Shown: positions 30,725 through 42,900 of the stretch, one piece after another
How positions within the stretch are numbered: position 1 is the first letter of the stretch
Layout of the letters: the number at the start of each line of letters is the position of its first letter
Assembly (NCBI RefSeq): GCF_964199755.1
Contig: NC_133917.1
Span: 3,851,501 to 3,915,500 of the forward strand
Reading direction: 5' to 3'
Length of the DNA stretch: 64,000 nucleotides
From: Larus michahellis
Lineage: Eukaryota > Chordata > Aves > Charadriiformes > Laridae
Program-made: the position numbers and the translations under genes
The notes under the pieces: generated by a model
What the model was told of the DNA's origin: nothing
What the model saw: only the letters and a program-made list of their open reading frames with translations
Databases searched by the model: none

Positions 30725-30730
30725 TTTATT
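30725..30730 (-). terminator. ATF7: ATF7 proximal polyadenylation signal AATAAA (candidate)
   Basis: TTTATT on the plus strand about 3 kb past the ATF7 stop. Use would give a 3-kb 3' UTR. Confidence 0.4.
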
Positions 30731-33539
30731 TTGGCAGCGGCGTTTCCCGAAGGAAAAAAAACCTTCTCAGTCTACAAGGGAGGGGAGAAGAAAAAGCCTT
30801 TTCTGATCTCGGGGCCACGATTCCGGCAAGAAACGCGGGAGAGAGACGCGCGTCCCCAGGGAAGAGCAGAGCGGGACCAGCCCCCGCTGGGAGCCTCCGA
30901 GCTGCCTGAAGAGAACAAGTGGAGAAAATCCGCTTTCCAGGGGAAAAGCAACTCTGCGAGGCTTTTGCTCCGGGATTTTTCAGGGCGTTATCATCTCCTC
31001 GGAAAAACTGGCTTTAGCGGCTCTGGCTCTCGCCATTCCCGTCGCAGCCGGGAGCAGCTCTTCCTCAGCGGCGGCGCCTCTGGCCGCTCCTCACCTCACC
31101 CATCACGTCCCCACAAACGGTCGGAACCGGGCCCAGAGCTCGGTTCCTCCTCTCCTCTTCCTCCCAAGGAAGGCTTTTTTCCTCAGCAGCCGGGTTTTTC
31201 CGCGCCGGGGGGGTTGTTGGTGATGGGGGGGTGTCCCGGGAGGAGCCGGGGAGCTGCTGGAGCCCAACCGCCCGCAGCCAACCAAGGCGCCGGGACCCCA
31301 CCACGAAGCAAACGCGTTCCCAACACGTTTTTGTCATTCCTGCTATTCCCGGACAAAGAAAGAGAGACGCGTGGTTCATAGACACCCCACTCCCCCTCCG
31401 AAGAAACCGGTCGGATTTGACGACCGGAGCAAAGCCCTTTTGGGAAAAACGGGGTGTTTTCCCACCTTTTTGGGCCAGGTGAAGGAGCGTTTCTGCCATT
31501 CCCCGCCCCAGCGCCAGGAGGGGGAGCGGAGCCGGGACGGACCTTGTACCTCCTGCAAACCCTCCGCCTTCGATCCTGGCCCCCCCGCTTCCCCCCAGAA
31601 ATAACGTCCTGACCCCCCGCTGCGCTGAACCCCCCCCCATCACATCCCGAAATCCCCCCCCGCCTCCGTGTCCTCCTCACACAGCGGAAACACCGACCGC
31701 GTCGGGAGAGGACGAGTCAAACGTCTCCCGACACACAGACCCTGCAGAAACGGCTTTAGGGAAATAAAAAAAAAGGGGGGGGGGTCGGGGGGGGGCCACG
31801 CGGGATCCGAACCAGCAGCACAAACCGCCGAGGGCCAAAGCCACCCCCCGACGGCGCTGGAGATGAGCAGGAGAAAGCGGGAGAGCGGCACCGCGTCCCA
31901 ACAAACCAAACCCAGGGAACGCCGGGGCCGAGAAATGGGAGGAAAAGTCAGAAAAAAAAAAAAAAAAAGGGAAGGGGGAGAAAACGGATCCCACCGCTAG
32001 GAAAACCAACCCGCTGAACTTCCCCCGTCCCGAACGGGAGCAAGTTTCTTGCTCCGACTTCGCTTTGGGTTTTGCTGTCCCTGGAAAACCTTTCCCAAGT
32101 CTGGATAAGCCAAAGAAAATCGCTTTTTTGACCAACAAACTTGGCTGAAAAGTGGCGAGTGCAACCTGAGGTGGGCGAGGGCTCGGGCGAGGAGGGACCC
32201 CCCGGCGGGGGGGAGGAAGACGAAGGGGCTGACGCAGCTCCACGGGCTGTGCCGAGGTTCCTTCCAAGAGCCCGGCCGCGCACCGGACCCCGTCCCGCTT
32301 TCAAACCACCGACTGGGCTCGCTCGCCCGGGGCCAGCAGTAGCCACGGGCAGCGCACAGGGACACCCGCGGACGCTGCACCCGCCCGGCGAGAAAACCGC
32401 CCCCATCCCAAGCGTCCTTCAACAGCCAGGCCGAGTTTTTAACCAGCCCTAGGAAACTGGAAGCTCTGGGAATCCTTCCTTTGCTCTGGCTGGGAGGCAG
32501 CGGAGGCTCCGTCAGCGAGAGCGGAAGATCATCCCGAAGAAGAGGTAAAAGACCGGGCAAACAGAAACACGACTTTTGTGCTCCCTCCCCTCGGAACAGG
32601 CAACTGATTCCTGATTTAAGGCCACCGTTATTAAGGTCATCGAGGTTAGGCGTAAAGGAGATGATCCTTGGAAATGAAGGGATTTGTTGGCAAAGGCGGG
32701 GGCAGACGACGGATACGGGGACTCCCGTTATTTCTGCCTGCTGGGATGGCTCTTCCTTCCAGCTCCCTCCCGGAGCACCTTTGCCCCGGCCCCGGCGGAG
32801 GCGGCGGATCAAGCACCAAATTACCGTAGGGAAGACGGAGCGCAGCCCCTCCGCCGCTGGAACCGCTCCCGTCTCTCCAGCAGCCGCCGTGTCCCCCTGA
32901 ACGGGAGCAGCACCTCAACGCCGGCGGCTCCCGCGACCGGGAACACCTTTGTGTGTGTGTGTGTGTGTTCCGCTCCCCCCGGGCTGCCAGGCCCCGCGTC
33001 CCCTTCTCCAAAGGGATTTGTGCCGAATACGCTCCCATCGTGTCCAAAAAAAGCGTGGCTGGCGTTGAGCACGTGCCGAGACCGACCCCGACGCCTTTCA
33101 CCTCCGAGCTCAAGAAGGTCCCTGGTGCGAAGGTGCGGCGTTTTCAGGGAGCGAGAGCAGAGCGGGGAGCAGATGCCGGGAAGCAGGAGCACGCCGTTAA
33201 AAATAAAATACCTCGACAGCACGACTAAATGTCACAGCCTCCCAAGAGCCGCGTTTTTCCTTTGCCGGCAGCGGAGGAGGAAGGACAGGGAGGGGGGAAA
33301 AGAGCGAGAGCGCCACGGGGATCCACCGAGCGTCGGAGGTTTAGTGTTAATGGGACCGATACCTGAAAGCGAACCTTTCGAGGTGCTTTTTTGAAGCGCG
33401 TTGGGCCGATGCCGCGCCTGGAGGGGCCGGTGAAGGGGAGGATGGCGAGCGAAGGGCTCGACCCGCAGCCGTCCCGCGGGGGCCGGGGGAGGGGGGGGGG
33501 GCAGCGTGAGAAGCGCCGTAGCTGCCCTTAACTCACTTG

Positions 33540-33640
33540 AAAAGAAACAACCAACAAGAACAACAACAACCAAAAAAAAAAAAAGAAAAAAAAAAAAAGA
33601 AAAAAAAAAAGAAATAAGAAATAAAAATCCTCGTCGGGGG
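33540..33640. repeat. A-rich simple repeat
   Basis: AACAACAACAACC followed by A runs broken by single G, about 100 bp, just below the ATF7 stop codon in the 3' UTR. Confidence 0.85.
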
Positions 33641-33705
33641 GACTCGGCTGTGGCCAGTCTGTGCGGCTGCGGTGAGCTCCGTGTCACTCGCCCCCGGCGG
33701 GGACA

Positions 33706-33923
33706 TCATCTGCCAGCAGACTGCGACTGTGGGGCCATGATGACGTGGGAGGGGACGGGCAGGCCGAGTTCTGTCCTTTGGCTGGCCATCTGGGTCAGCA
33801 CCGAGGTGGCCACCGCCTCGGCCGCCGAGCGGACGCTGAGGCCGTTGGGGGAAGCGGTGACGGAGCTGTGCTGGATGACGGGAGCCGGGGAGCCGCTGGG
33901 CTCGGAGCTCTCCTTCGGGCTCT
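33706..33923 (-). CDS. ATF7: ATF7 last coding exon
   Basis: 218 nt from acceptor CGAGCAG to TGA at 33708-33706. Encodes SPKESSEPSGSPAPVIQHSS and ends with HVIMAPQSQSAGR, as in vertebrate ATF7. Confidence 0.97.
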
Positions 33924-36900
33924 CTGCTCGGCCGGGGGAGAAGGGGATGGCAAACCGAAAAAAGAAAAAAAAAGACAAAAAAGACAAAAATCAGGTTAGA
34001 GAGAGTCGGTACCGGCGCGAGCAGCGCGGCGACGGGACGCTTCGGCCTCGGAGAGGGGGCAGAAATCGGTCAGGTATTTATTTAACGCTCACCTTTCCAG
34101 CCGAAGCGGCCCGGAGGGGAGAGGTCGGTCCCGAATCCCAGCTCCCCCCACCGAGATGGGGGTCCCGTCCCCCCTCCGCCCCCACAGCACCAACCTCCTC
34201 AAGCAGCTGTTTGGCAAAAGCGAGGGAGGACTGGGAATAAAAGCCAGGAGAGCTGGGACATCAACGACCCGCCGTCCCCCTCCCTGGGAGAAACGCCACC
34301 CCACCTTACGGAACGCAGGCCAGGCGCCGCGCCGAGGATGGCGGAGCCGGCGTTAACCTTTTAAGCCTTAATAAATCTGTTCCCTCGTTATAACAAATGA
34401 ACTTTCCTCCACGCCGTTCCCTGGCGCGGTACTTGGTTCAAGGCCATTTAGCCCAGAGACTGAATCGTTCCTTCAGCGTCCTCACCATCTGTTGGTCTGC
34501 AAAGGCACGGGGGGAGGGTTTGGTTTTTTTTTTTTTTTTTTTGAGGGGCCATTTTTTATATAAATTACCTGGTTTGCTCTTTATTGTTCTCTAGAACATT
34601 AAAATCAATTAGAGCCCGTCACAAACTGTTTGCGTGCTCGGTTTCTTCGGGTTAACACGAAGCCAAGACCGAAGGGACGGGAGGCAAACAAAGGCAAAGA
34701 CCTTTCTCCGCGCTCTTTTCGGAGCGACGCGGCTCGTTTTCCCGAAAACTTTGGATTCTCTCCCACCAACAGCCCCCGGCGCCCAGGGCAGAGCTTCCAA
34801 CACGGGAGGATAATTTGCGACCTATCAAACGCCAAGGCGAGAGAGCAATCAGCCCTCTCTCTTTCGGGGGCAGACACTCATTATCCGCAGATGTCAGGAG
34901 GAAATTCCCTCCCGTGCACTTGGCCAGATGAATTACGGGGAAGACGCGGTCACCTTCCTTTAAAAGAGCAAAATAACGGCGTGAGCGGGGAGACTCCTTC
35001 CGCGCCGAGAGGGTAAAACCCCGCGATGCCGTGGGTGGGGGTAAAAAAAAAAAAAAAATCAAAAGAAAAAACATGAGAGAAAAGGTTTACGACCTTCCCG
35101 GGCAGGGGAAAATATATTTTAGGGCTGTTTTTTACCAGGTGCTTGAATATTCCTGTTCCCAAACGGGTTTTTACCTTCCCTCGTGAAACCTTGGCTGGGC
35201 CTACGTCGCGAGCTGCGGCCGGCACAGCGGGTTCGAACGCGGCCTCGGCGGCGAGAGCGAAGGTCGAGCAGAGCGACAGAACGGTTTTGGCATCCCCCAA
35301 AAAGGAGATTTACAAGGGAGTGCAAATAAAACAACCCAACTGTACAGGAGGCAGCTGTAATTCCATCGAGGGAATCTGGCATTTTTGTTTAAGGACCTGC
35401 TTAGTCGCAAATCTCAATAATAAAAAAGGCAGCCGGGGATGGCTGGCGGGAGGGGGGGGTGGGGAACGCACAGGGAGGGAGGTGTGATTTTCGTTTTTTA
35501 TTATCGGGATGTGTGATGAACTCCTATTATCGGAGTAGCCAAGATTGCGAGGAATAATAATAGGAACTGTAAACTCGGGAAGTTAACAGGGAAAAATCAT
35601 GTCGCCCCCCCGCGTTGGACGCGGAGCCAACACCTGTCTGCGAGGGCTGGGGGGACAGCGAGGGCTTTCACGACCGCATTAATCAAGTCACGGTAATGAG
35701 CGAAAATAAACCGGCGGCGGCAGTTTACATGGATTTGCGCCTCACCACACAGGCGGGGAGCAGTTCAGACACCCGGGAGACGGGAAGCAGGAAACAAAAG
35801 GGAAGGACATCGGATTTTCTCGGCTTTTCTTTTCGCCCCTTTTCCTTTTTCCCCCCTCCCTCCATCCCTGCCTCTCCTCCCGTTAAATCGAAACGACGCT
35901 AGGGGACTCCAGCATCCTCCCGAAGCCCTTGCACAAACACCGTGGCGCGGTTATCGTAGGGATGGCATGAGAACCCAGACGTAACGTTTAGCTCCCGGCT
36001 TGATTATAATGAAATAGGCGGCATCGACAAAAGAGGTGGGGGGGGGGGGGGGGGGGAAGAAAGAAAGAAAAGAAGATAAAAAAAGAGGCTTTCTCCGTTC
36101 CAAACCCGAGCCAATTCGATGTGGATTGCGGAGAATGAGATATAGAGCCCCATGATGGCATTTATAGAGCCCGGCCTTTCCTGACTCTGCCTTTGCTTTC
36201 AGAGCAGCGACAGTTTTTTAACTTCAAAGCGAATATCGAGCGCTCGGCCTGGGAGCGGGGCCACGGATGTCCGTCCCCCCCCACCGCGGAGGGAGACTCG
36301 CCATCGCCTTCGCACCGGGGGCCGCCCTCACTGCCTGCTTGTGAGATCTTTAAAACAAAAACCGGGTTAAAGGGGCAATTTGCTGCGCAAATCCGCCGGT
36401 CCCGTCCCGCCTGGGCGACCCTCCTCAACAGGGAGGCTGCGGCGCCCGTATCAGCAGGAGGCGCAGGACCAAGGTCCGTCCCGTCCGGCCGGGCGCGGTA
36501 GGAGGGTGACGGAGCTGAGATGAAGACGAAGGATCCCTTCGTTTACATCTGACGCGGATTTCATCCGCCTAGACCTAACGGAAGGAGCACCAGAAGTCCT
36601 CACTCACCGAGATAGCCCTGTGTTTTCTTCTGTAGTGCAGTGACGGGACAGTCCTTGTGAGCCAGCAGGAGCTGCTTGAGCTGAGCGACTTCGTTCCTCA
36701 GTAGCGTGACTTCGTTCTGAGATTGAAAAACAAACAGGCGCGGACGCGTCACTCGACAGCGGCCTCCAGCAACGTGCCCCGCGAACTTCGCATTTGTCCT
36801 CTTCATTTGCGGCGCCTCCGGCCCCACGACACCAAACCAAGTGGCTGGGTTTGGGGAATTTCCCCCCAGCGGGACTCATCACCTAACCCTGGATATATTC

Positions 36901-39900
36901 TTTGCCTGAGCCCTCCTGCTAGTGCCGACCGCTTGAGTCGGACACTCCGGCGTTCCACAGGGAACATCCGAGCCCCTCCAAGCTCTCGGTACCTCTGTGA
37001 GCTTCTTCTGTAAGCCAGGTCTACTTCCCCCCAAATTTATACGGTTCTTCTACTGAAACGTCTGGAGAAACAGCTGAAACCCCGTCAATTGTATTTCAAA
37101 ACTGCCCGAGGAAGCAGTTTCTGTAATTTATCTTGGGGAGAAAATAAAAATACCACGATCGGTGCTATTGAGACAAATCCCCCGGCCTGAGTCGCAAGCC
37201 AGCGGCGAGAGAACAAGCCCAGCAGGGACACGAGGTGGGTCTCTGCAGACCCTTCGACCCTCGGCCAACGCTGAGGGCACCGAGAAGGGGGCTAACAGCC
37301 ATGGAGGTCAAGTTCGTGTTTTCAGACGTGCCGTGTTTCTGGCAGGGACACGGCGGGTGCTGCCAGCGAGCCAGGGAAACCCAGTTTTCCCAAAAAATCA
37401 GACCAGCTGCGGGGTTGCGCCTGCAGAGCCTCCCTACTCCCGGTCCACCACGCAGGGAAGGGAACTGGGACGGGCCCCGCTGTCCCCGTGCCAGCAGAAA
37501 GTTCTCCCTCACGGAGGGGAGGTTTCCACCCTGCTTCCCAGGGTCTCCGCCCTCTGCTCCCGAGGCTGGCGACGCTCCCACTGCCTCAGTGGGCAGAGGC
37601 AGAGCCCTTTGGAGGGGGACAGGGAGAGAAACGAGAGCACCGAAGGGCTCTCCCCTCAGGCTCAAAGCATCACGACACGATGGAGAAGCAAGGGGGTGCA
37701 ATCTCGGCGCAGAGGCAGCAATCCCGCTCCAGAGAGCGGCGTCCAAAGGCACGTTGTCTCCGCAGCACAGGGAAGACAGTGGGACTGAGGGCACCCTCCG
37801 CGAGTTTGCCGACGACACGCTGGAGGGAAGGGATGCCATCCAGAGGGAGCTGGACAGGCCGGAGAGGTGGGACCCTGCCAACCTCCTGAAGTTCAACCAG
37901 GCCAAGTGCAAGGTCCTGCCCCTGGGTCAGGGCAACCCCAGGCACAAACCCCGGCCGGGCGGAGGATGGCTGGAGAGCAGCCCTGAGGAGAAGGACCTGG
38001 CGGGGCTGGTGGGTGAGAAGCTCAACATGAGCATGAAACGCGCACTTGCAGCCCAGAAACCCCCCCGCAGCCTGGGCTGCATCCCCAGCAGCGTGGGCAG
38101 GGGGGTGAGGGGGGGATTCTGCCCCTCTGCTCCGCTCGGGGGAGACCCCACCTGGAGTCTTGCGTCCAGCTCTGGAGCCCTCAGCACAGGAAGGACACGG
38201 AGCTGTTGGAGCGGGGCCGGAGGAGGCCCCGGAGATGCTGGGAGGGCTGGAGCCCCTCTGCTGTGGGGACAGGCTGAGAGAGCTGGGGGGGTTCAGCCTG
38301 GAGAAGGGAAGGCTCCAGGGTGACCTTGGAGCCCCTTCCAGTCCCTCAAGGGGCTCCAGGAAAGCTGGGGAGGGACTCTGGAGCAGGGAGGGGAGCCACG
38401 GGACGAGGGGGAAGGGTTTTACACTGGAAGAGGGAGATTTAGGCGAGATATCGGGAAGAAATTCTTGGCTGTGAGGGGGGTGAGCCCCTGGCCCAGGGTG
38501 CCCAGAGAAGCTGTGGCTGCCCCGTCCCTGGAGGGGTTCAAGGCCAGGTTGGCCGGGGCTTGGAGCAACCTGGGCTGGTGGGAGGTGTCCCTGCCCAGGG
38601 CAGGGGGGTGGAACGAGATGATCTTTAAGGTCCCTTCCCACCCAAACCTTTCTACGATTCGATGATTCTAAGATGTTCCCTCTGGAGCGAGGGTCCCAGC
38701 ACCGGCAAAAAGGGCTGTGCTTATGCTCCGCGTTCCATACTCACGCTCAGCTGGATGTTCTGGGTGGTGAGCTCCTCGGCCTTCTTCTCCAAGGAAGACA
38801 CCCAGAGCTTGCGTTTCTGACGGCAGCGGGAGGCCGCAGCCCGGTTTCGCTCCAGGAACCGCTGCCGGCGCTCGTCCGGGTCTTCGTCAACCGTGCGTCG
38901 CCGTCGCCCGCCAGTGCTGGGGGTGGGCTGTGCAGGGGACACCTGCAGACGGGGCAAATAAAAGACAGATACTGGGAAAAAAAAAGCTCCGGCGCAGGCA
39001 GGCGGACACACATCATCGTAACCGGGGTTTGGCAGAGCAGCCGCCAGCTCCCGCGGCTGGGGCAGAAAGGGATTTGGTTTCTCGGAGCGGCCAGAGCCCT
39101 GCACGCTGCGGGGGGGACACCGAGGGCTGCCCTGGCTGCGAGGGGGGGCTGGGGACAGAGCGCCTTTCACAGGCGTTCCTGGCAGCCCTTCCTCAGCCCA
39201 GCCCGGCAAACCCAGGTGTGAATCCACATGGACCCTCCGAGAACCCGAACACGGGGGGAAGGTGTGAATGTCAGGGGAATTGGTTAAATCCCAAACTCTT
39301 CCAGTCGGCTAATGGCACGGAACCGCCAGCAGAAGTTTCCCCCTGCTCCGGGCCGAGGAGCTAACGTGGTAAACGACCACGCGGAGGAGATTTTATTAAA
39401 ATCTCCTTTTAATTTCTCTTAAGGGACTTTAAAAAGCACTTCGCGCTGTAACAACGTGGGGGATTCCCCCACGTAGGCGCCGACGGAGGAGAATTCCGGC
39501 CGCAGGGCTGCGATCCCGCTCCCATGCAGGGAACCGCGCTCCATCCCAGCGCCGGCTCCGCTTGGGTTCAGCAGCTCACTCGCGGAGCACAAACTACGGT
39601 TTTCAAGCGGGCGATTTGCTTTAACAATTAATTTGGGTTCAATCTTCCCCGAGTATCTTCGGCTAAACACGCTTCTCAGAGGCCGGCGGTACAGACAGAT
39701 TTCGTAAGGCTGCCCCTTTCCCGGTTTTATTTCGGGAGAACAAAGGAAATGTCAGGGAGGGCAGAGAGTCCCGCAGCCGCGGCCGCGCTTCTGCGAGGGC
39801 TCTGTAATTACACCGCCGCCATCGGGGAGTGCAGTTACACTTCGGTACTCGCTGTCAGGCAGCATATGGATATTAAACTTTTGGAAGCCCATCTAACCGA

Positions 39901-42900
39901 CGGAGCAGGTGGCGATCCTGATGGAAGGCTGGCATTTGGTGAGCTGGCAGGAGCCGCTGGAGCTGATTGCCTAAGAGGGGAGCGTTTAACCCCAGTAATT
40001 GAGCAGGGAAAAGAGAGCGAAATATTCTTTTCGAAACTCCAGACCTTGTCAAGCAAATTAACACGTCGCTGAAAGTTTTCTGCCCGGTGGTGTTTGAGAG
40101 CACCAGTGCTGAAGCGGCACCGAAAAAACGAGGGTTTTAACCCATTCTGCAAAGCAGGAAGCTGCAAGGTTTTCCTCCTCTTTCCCCCGAGGAAGGAATA
40201 CGGAACCCGCAGCCCGACGCGGGGGGCTGAGCAGCAGCAAACCTGTGGCTGAGCCGGGGAAGGCGCGTCGGGGTGCTGGACAAGTATCTGGCTCTGCTCC
40301 GGACGCGCGGTCACCATCGTGCTGGCCGAGCCCACCACCAGGTTGCTGCCGTTCAGCGAGGAAGACGCCGTCAAGCTGGCCTTCAGCCTCTGGTGAAGGA
40401 GAAAAAAAGGACATCAGCGGACCCGTTCTCCACGCTGCCGAGGCTTTAACCAGCTCCTCGTCGCCCAAGGAGCCAGGCTGCCGGGGAATGGGCTCTTCAG
40501 AGACTGCGGCTGATTCAAATCCAAGCGCAAGCCATCGCCATCTGGGCTACCCAAAGACAGAAAGCGGCTTCCAACCCGGGACAGGTGTCCGCATCCCAGA
40601 ATTGCTGCTGCGACTGGCACCGACCCGCTCCCCAGCTGGCAGCCTCCGAAAAAGAGCAGGGACTGAAGAGGCTGCGGAGCCCCATCGTCCTCGAGCACCC
40701 ACAGCCGGGTCCTCCTGGGATGGAGAAGGACCCGGGTGCGATCGATATCGTGCCTTCAAATTCCTCCTCCGGGCAGCCGGGCACAGGCCAGCGGGGCAGG
40801 ATGGCTGTTTCACGCCTTGACCCGAGTTTTAAGATCTCTCAGCCCACTTTGTAGCCCACAGATCCTGCGGCCACCAAACTGGGGTGCAATGGGAGCAGTG
40901 ACAACGTGCCAGCTGTAGGAGGTGGGTTTCCAACCCCCTCAACCCCATCCCAGCCAAAAACCCAGGGGGTTTCGCTGCTCTTAGGTTTGCTTCCCCCGCC
41001 TCCGCGTGCACCTATTTTGAGACCTGAAGAGCCAGGAAAGGAAAATTCTTCCGTAAACTTTTAGTTAAAGAGGGCTACGTGAAAGCCATTACCAGGATCC
41101 TCGGATTACAGCACAACATCTCTCCTCTTGGCTCTGCCCTCCTCAAGCCCACCTCCATCCCATCTGTTATCTTGGAACTGGAAGCACCAGCTTTACAGAA
41201 ACAGCCGCGTTTCGGATGGGGCTGAGGTTTGTCCTGACAATCGCGTGCCCGCTCCGCCTGCCAGAGCCGCAGCGCTGATTAGTCTAATATTCCTGGTGGC
41301 ATTTGCGACACCTGCTATCGGTGCGGGGAGGCGCAGGGCAGGAGTTCGGAGAAGCAGCGGCTCCTCGCGAAGGCTGCAGGGAAAAAGATCTCCAGACGGA
41401 GATCCTCCTGGAGGAGCCAGTGAAGGCTTAGGGACAACGCTGTGGACGCGACACCCTCCGTGACGTCCATTTGGACACTTACCATTTTGGCTTCTGAGTG
41501 CACCGGGAGTCCTGATGGCGAAATGGACCCGCTGCTGTTGATGGGTGGCCCAGGAATACCGGGAATGTTGGGCACCATGGACATGGGCCGGGCCAGCTAT
41601 CGGGGAGGAAGCAAGGCATGGGTTTTGGAAAGCCGCGGTGCTTTCGCGAGCGACTCTGTAATAATTCCCTGACGGAGCACATTTATAAATCTTGACAAAC
41701 GTTCGGCGTTTAACTGCCGCCATCAATTACGCCTGCTGTCACCGAAGGCCAGCAGCCACTCCTTTGGTGGCCACAGGGGCTGTTTCGGAATCACCCAGCC
41801 CAGCGCGGGGGACGGGGGGAGGGCAGCCCTGAAGCCCCCTCCTTCTCCTCCCACCCAGGGGGCTTTTCCCCACCAGTATGTGAGGGCGGACGGGGAGGGA
41901 CGGTACGAAATCCCCTCTGGTTCTCTGCCCAGCCCTACTGCAAAGCTGCCGCAACACCAAGGGGAAGGCACGGCATCCCCTCCGACGCACGGAGAGCTTT
42001 CTCCCTCACTGACCAGGGAAAAAAAAAAAAAACCCAGAATTTGCGCTTGCTTTTATAAGCCTCCCAGGTACGCTGTTGCAAAGCTCTACAGACACAAGCT
42101 GTATTTCAAACCATCAGGAAGGCGCGAGGATGTTTCCGTGCCCACAAGCTATGCCAAGCTGCCCGCGCATCTGCCTGCTTTGCCGTCAAGGTTCCTGTTA
42201 CCCGAGGCGGAAGGTTTTGGCCATCGCTCGCTCAAAACCCCAAAGAACGTGCCCGGCAGGACAGGCAGGATTCAGGCGGGCTGCCCGGTGGGGAGCTGCA
42301 GGGCTCGGAAAGACGTACGAGCCACCCACCGGGCAAATCTGCTCCCGAGTTCTGCCCCACGCCACATCCTCCGTCCGCAAAAAAAGCACAAGCCGCAAGG
42401 CTTGATATTCCGACAGCTCTTGAAGCGGGCTGGCGAGGTTAGGGTGGCTTTCCTGGCCCGCGAAGACCAACATGTTCTCTGCAAGCTCGAATGGTTTCAA
42501 TTGAGGCACGCTGTTCCAAATGGAAGCGGCTAATCAGGGATCCTACAGTTCCCAGCCCTGGATCAATGGCATGAGCCATCTGTCCAGGCAAGGCTTTGTT
42601 TTTTTCCAGACTTATTGCCCTCTAGTGTGATCGACACGTTATTACTACCTTGCCAGAGCCGGGCCCCCTCCTCCTCCTCCTCTTCCAGCCGTATCTTGCA
42701 CAGAGGGGGAGATATATTTTAATTTTTACAAAATGGAAGCAGTCTGCGTATATCTGGCAGGGGAAAAGCACCGTCCCCTCCTCCGCGGCGCGGAGCTGTG
42801 TTGGAAGTTTGTCTCACCGATATAACAGAAGGCATCTGTACGGGAGGGCCTGGGAGGACGGGCATGGTCTGTCCGTTCGCAAGCTGCACGACAAGCGGGA

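Larger units (their letters stand above)
27705..33705 (-). other. ATF7: ATF7 3' UTR (inferred)
   Basis: Six kilobases with no coding segment, following the ATF7 stop codon on the minus strand. It includes an AT-rich block (28040-28110), G-run tracts (27770-27990, 28120-28260), a diverged tandem duplication (29668-29935) and A-rich tracts near the stop. The extent is inferred from the distal ATTAAA and from long 3' UTRs known for ATF7 in mammals. Confidence 0.5.

Noticed and set aside
34600..36500. Several 80-250 codon frames in ATF7 introns (for example 30638-31381, 37235-38323)
   Set aside because: They lack family resemblance and splice context. The 37235-38323 frame is partly CR1 reverse transcriptase.
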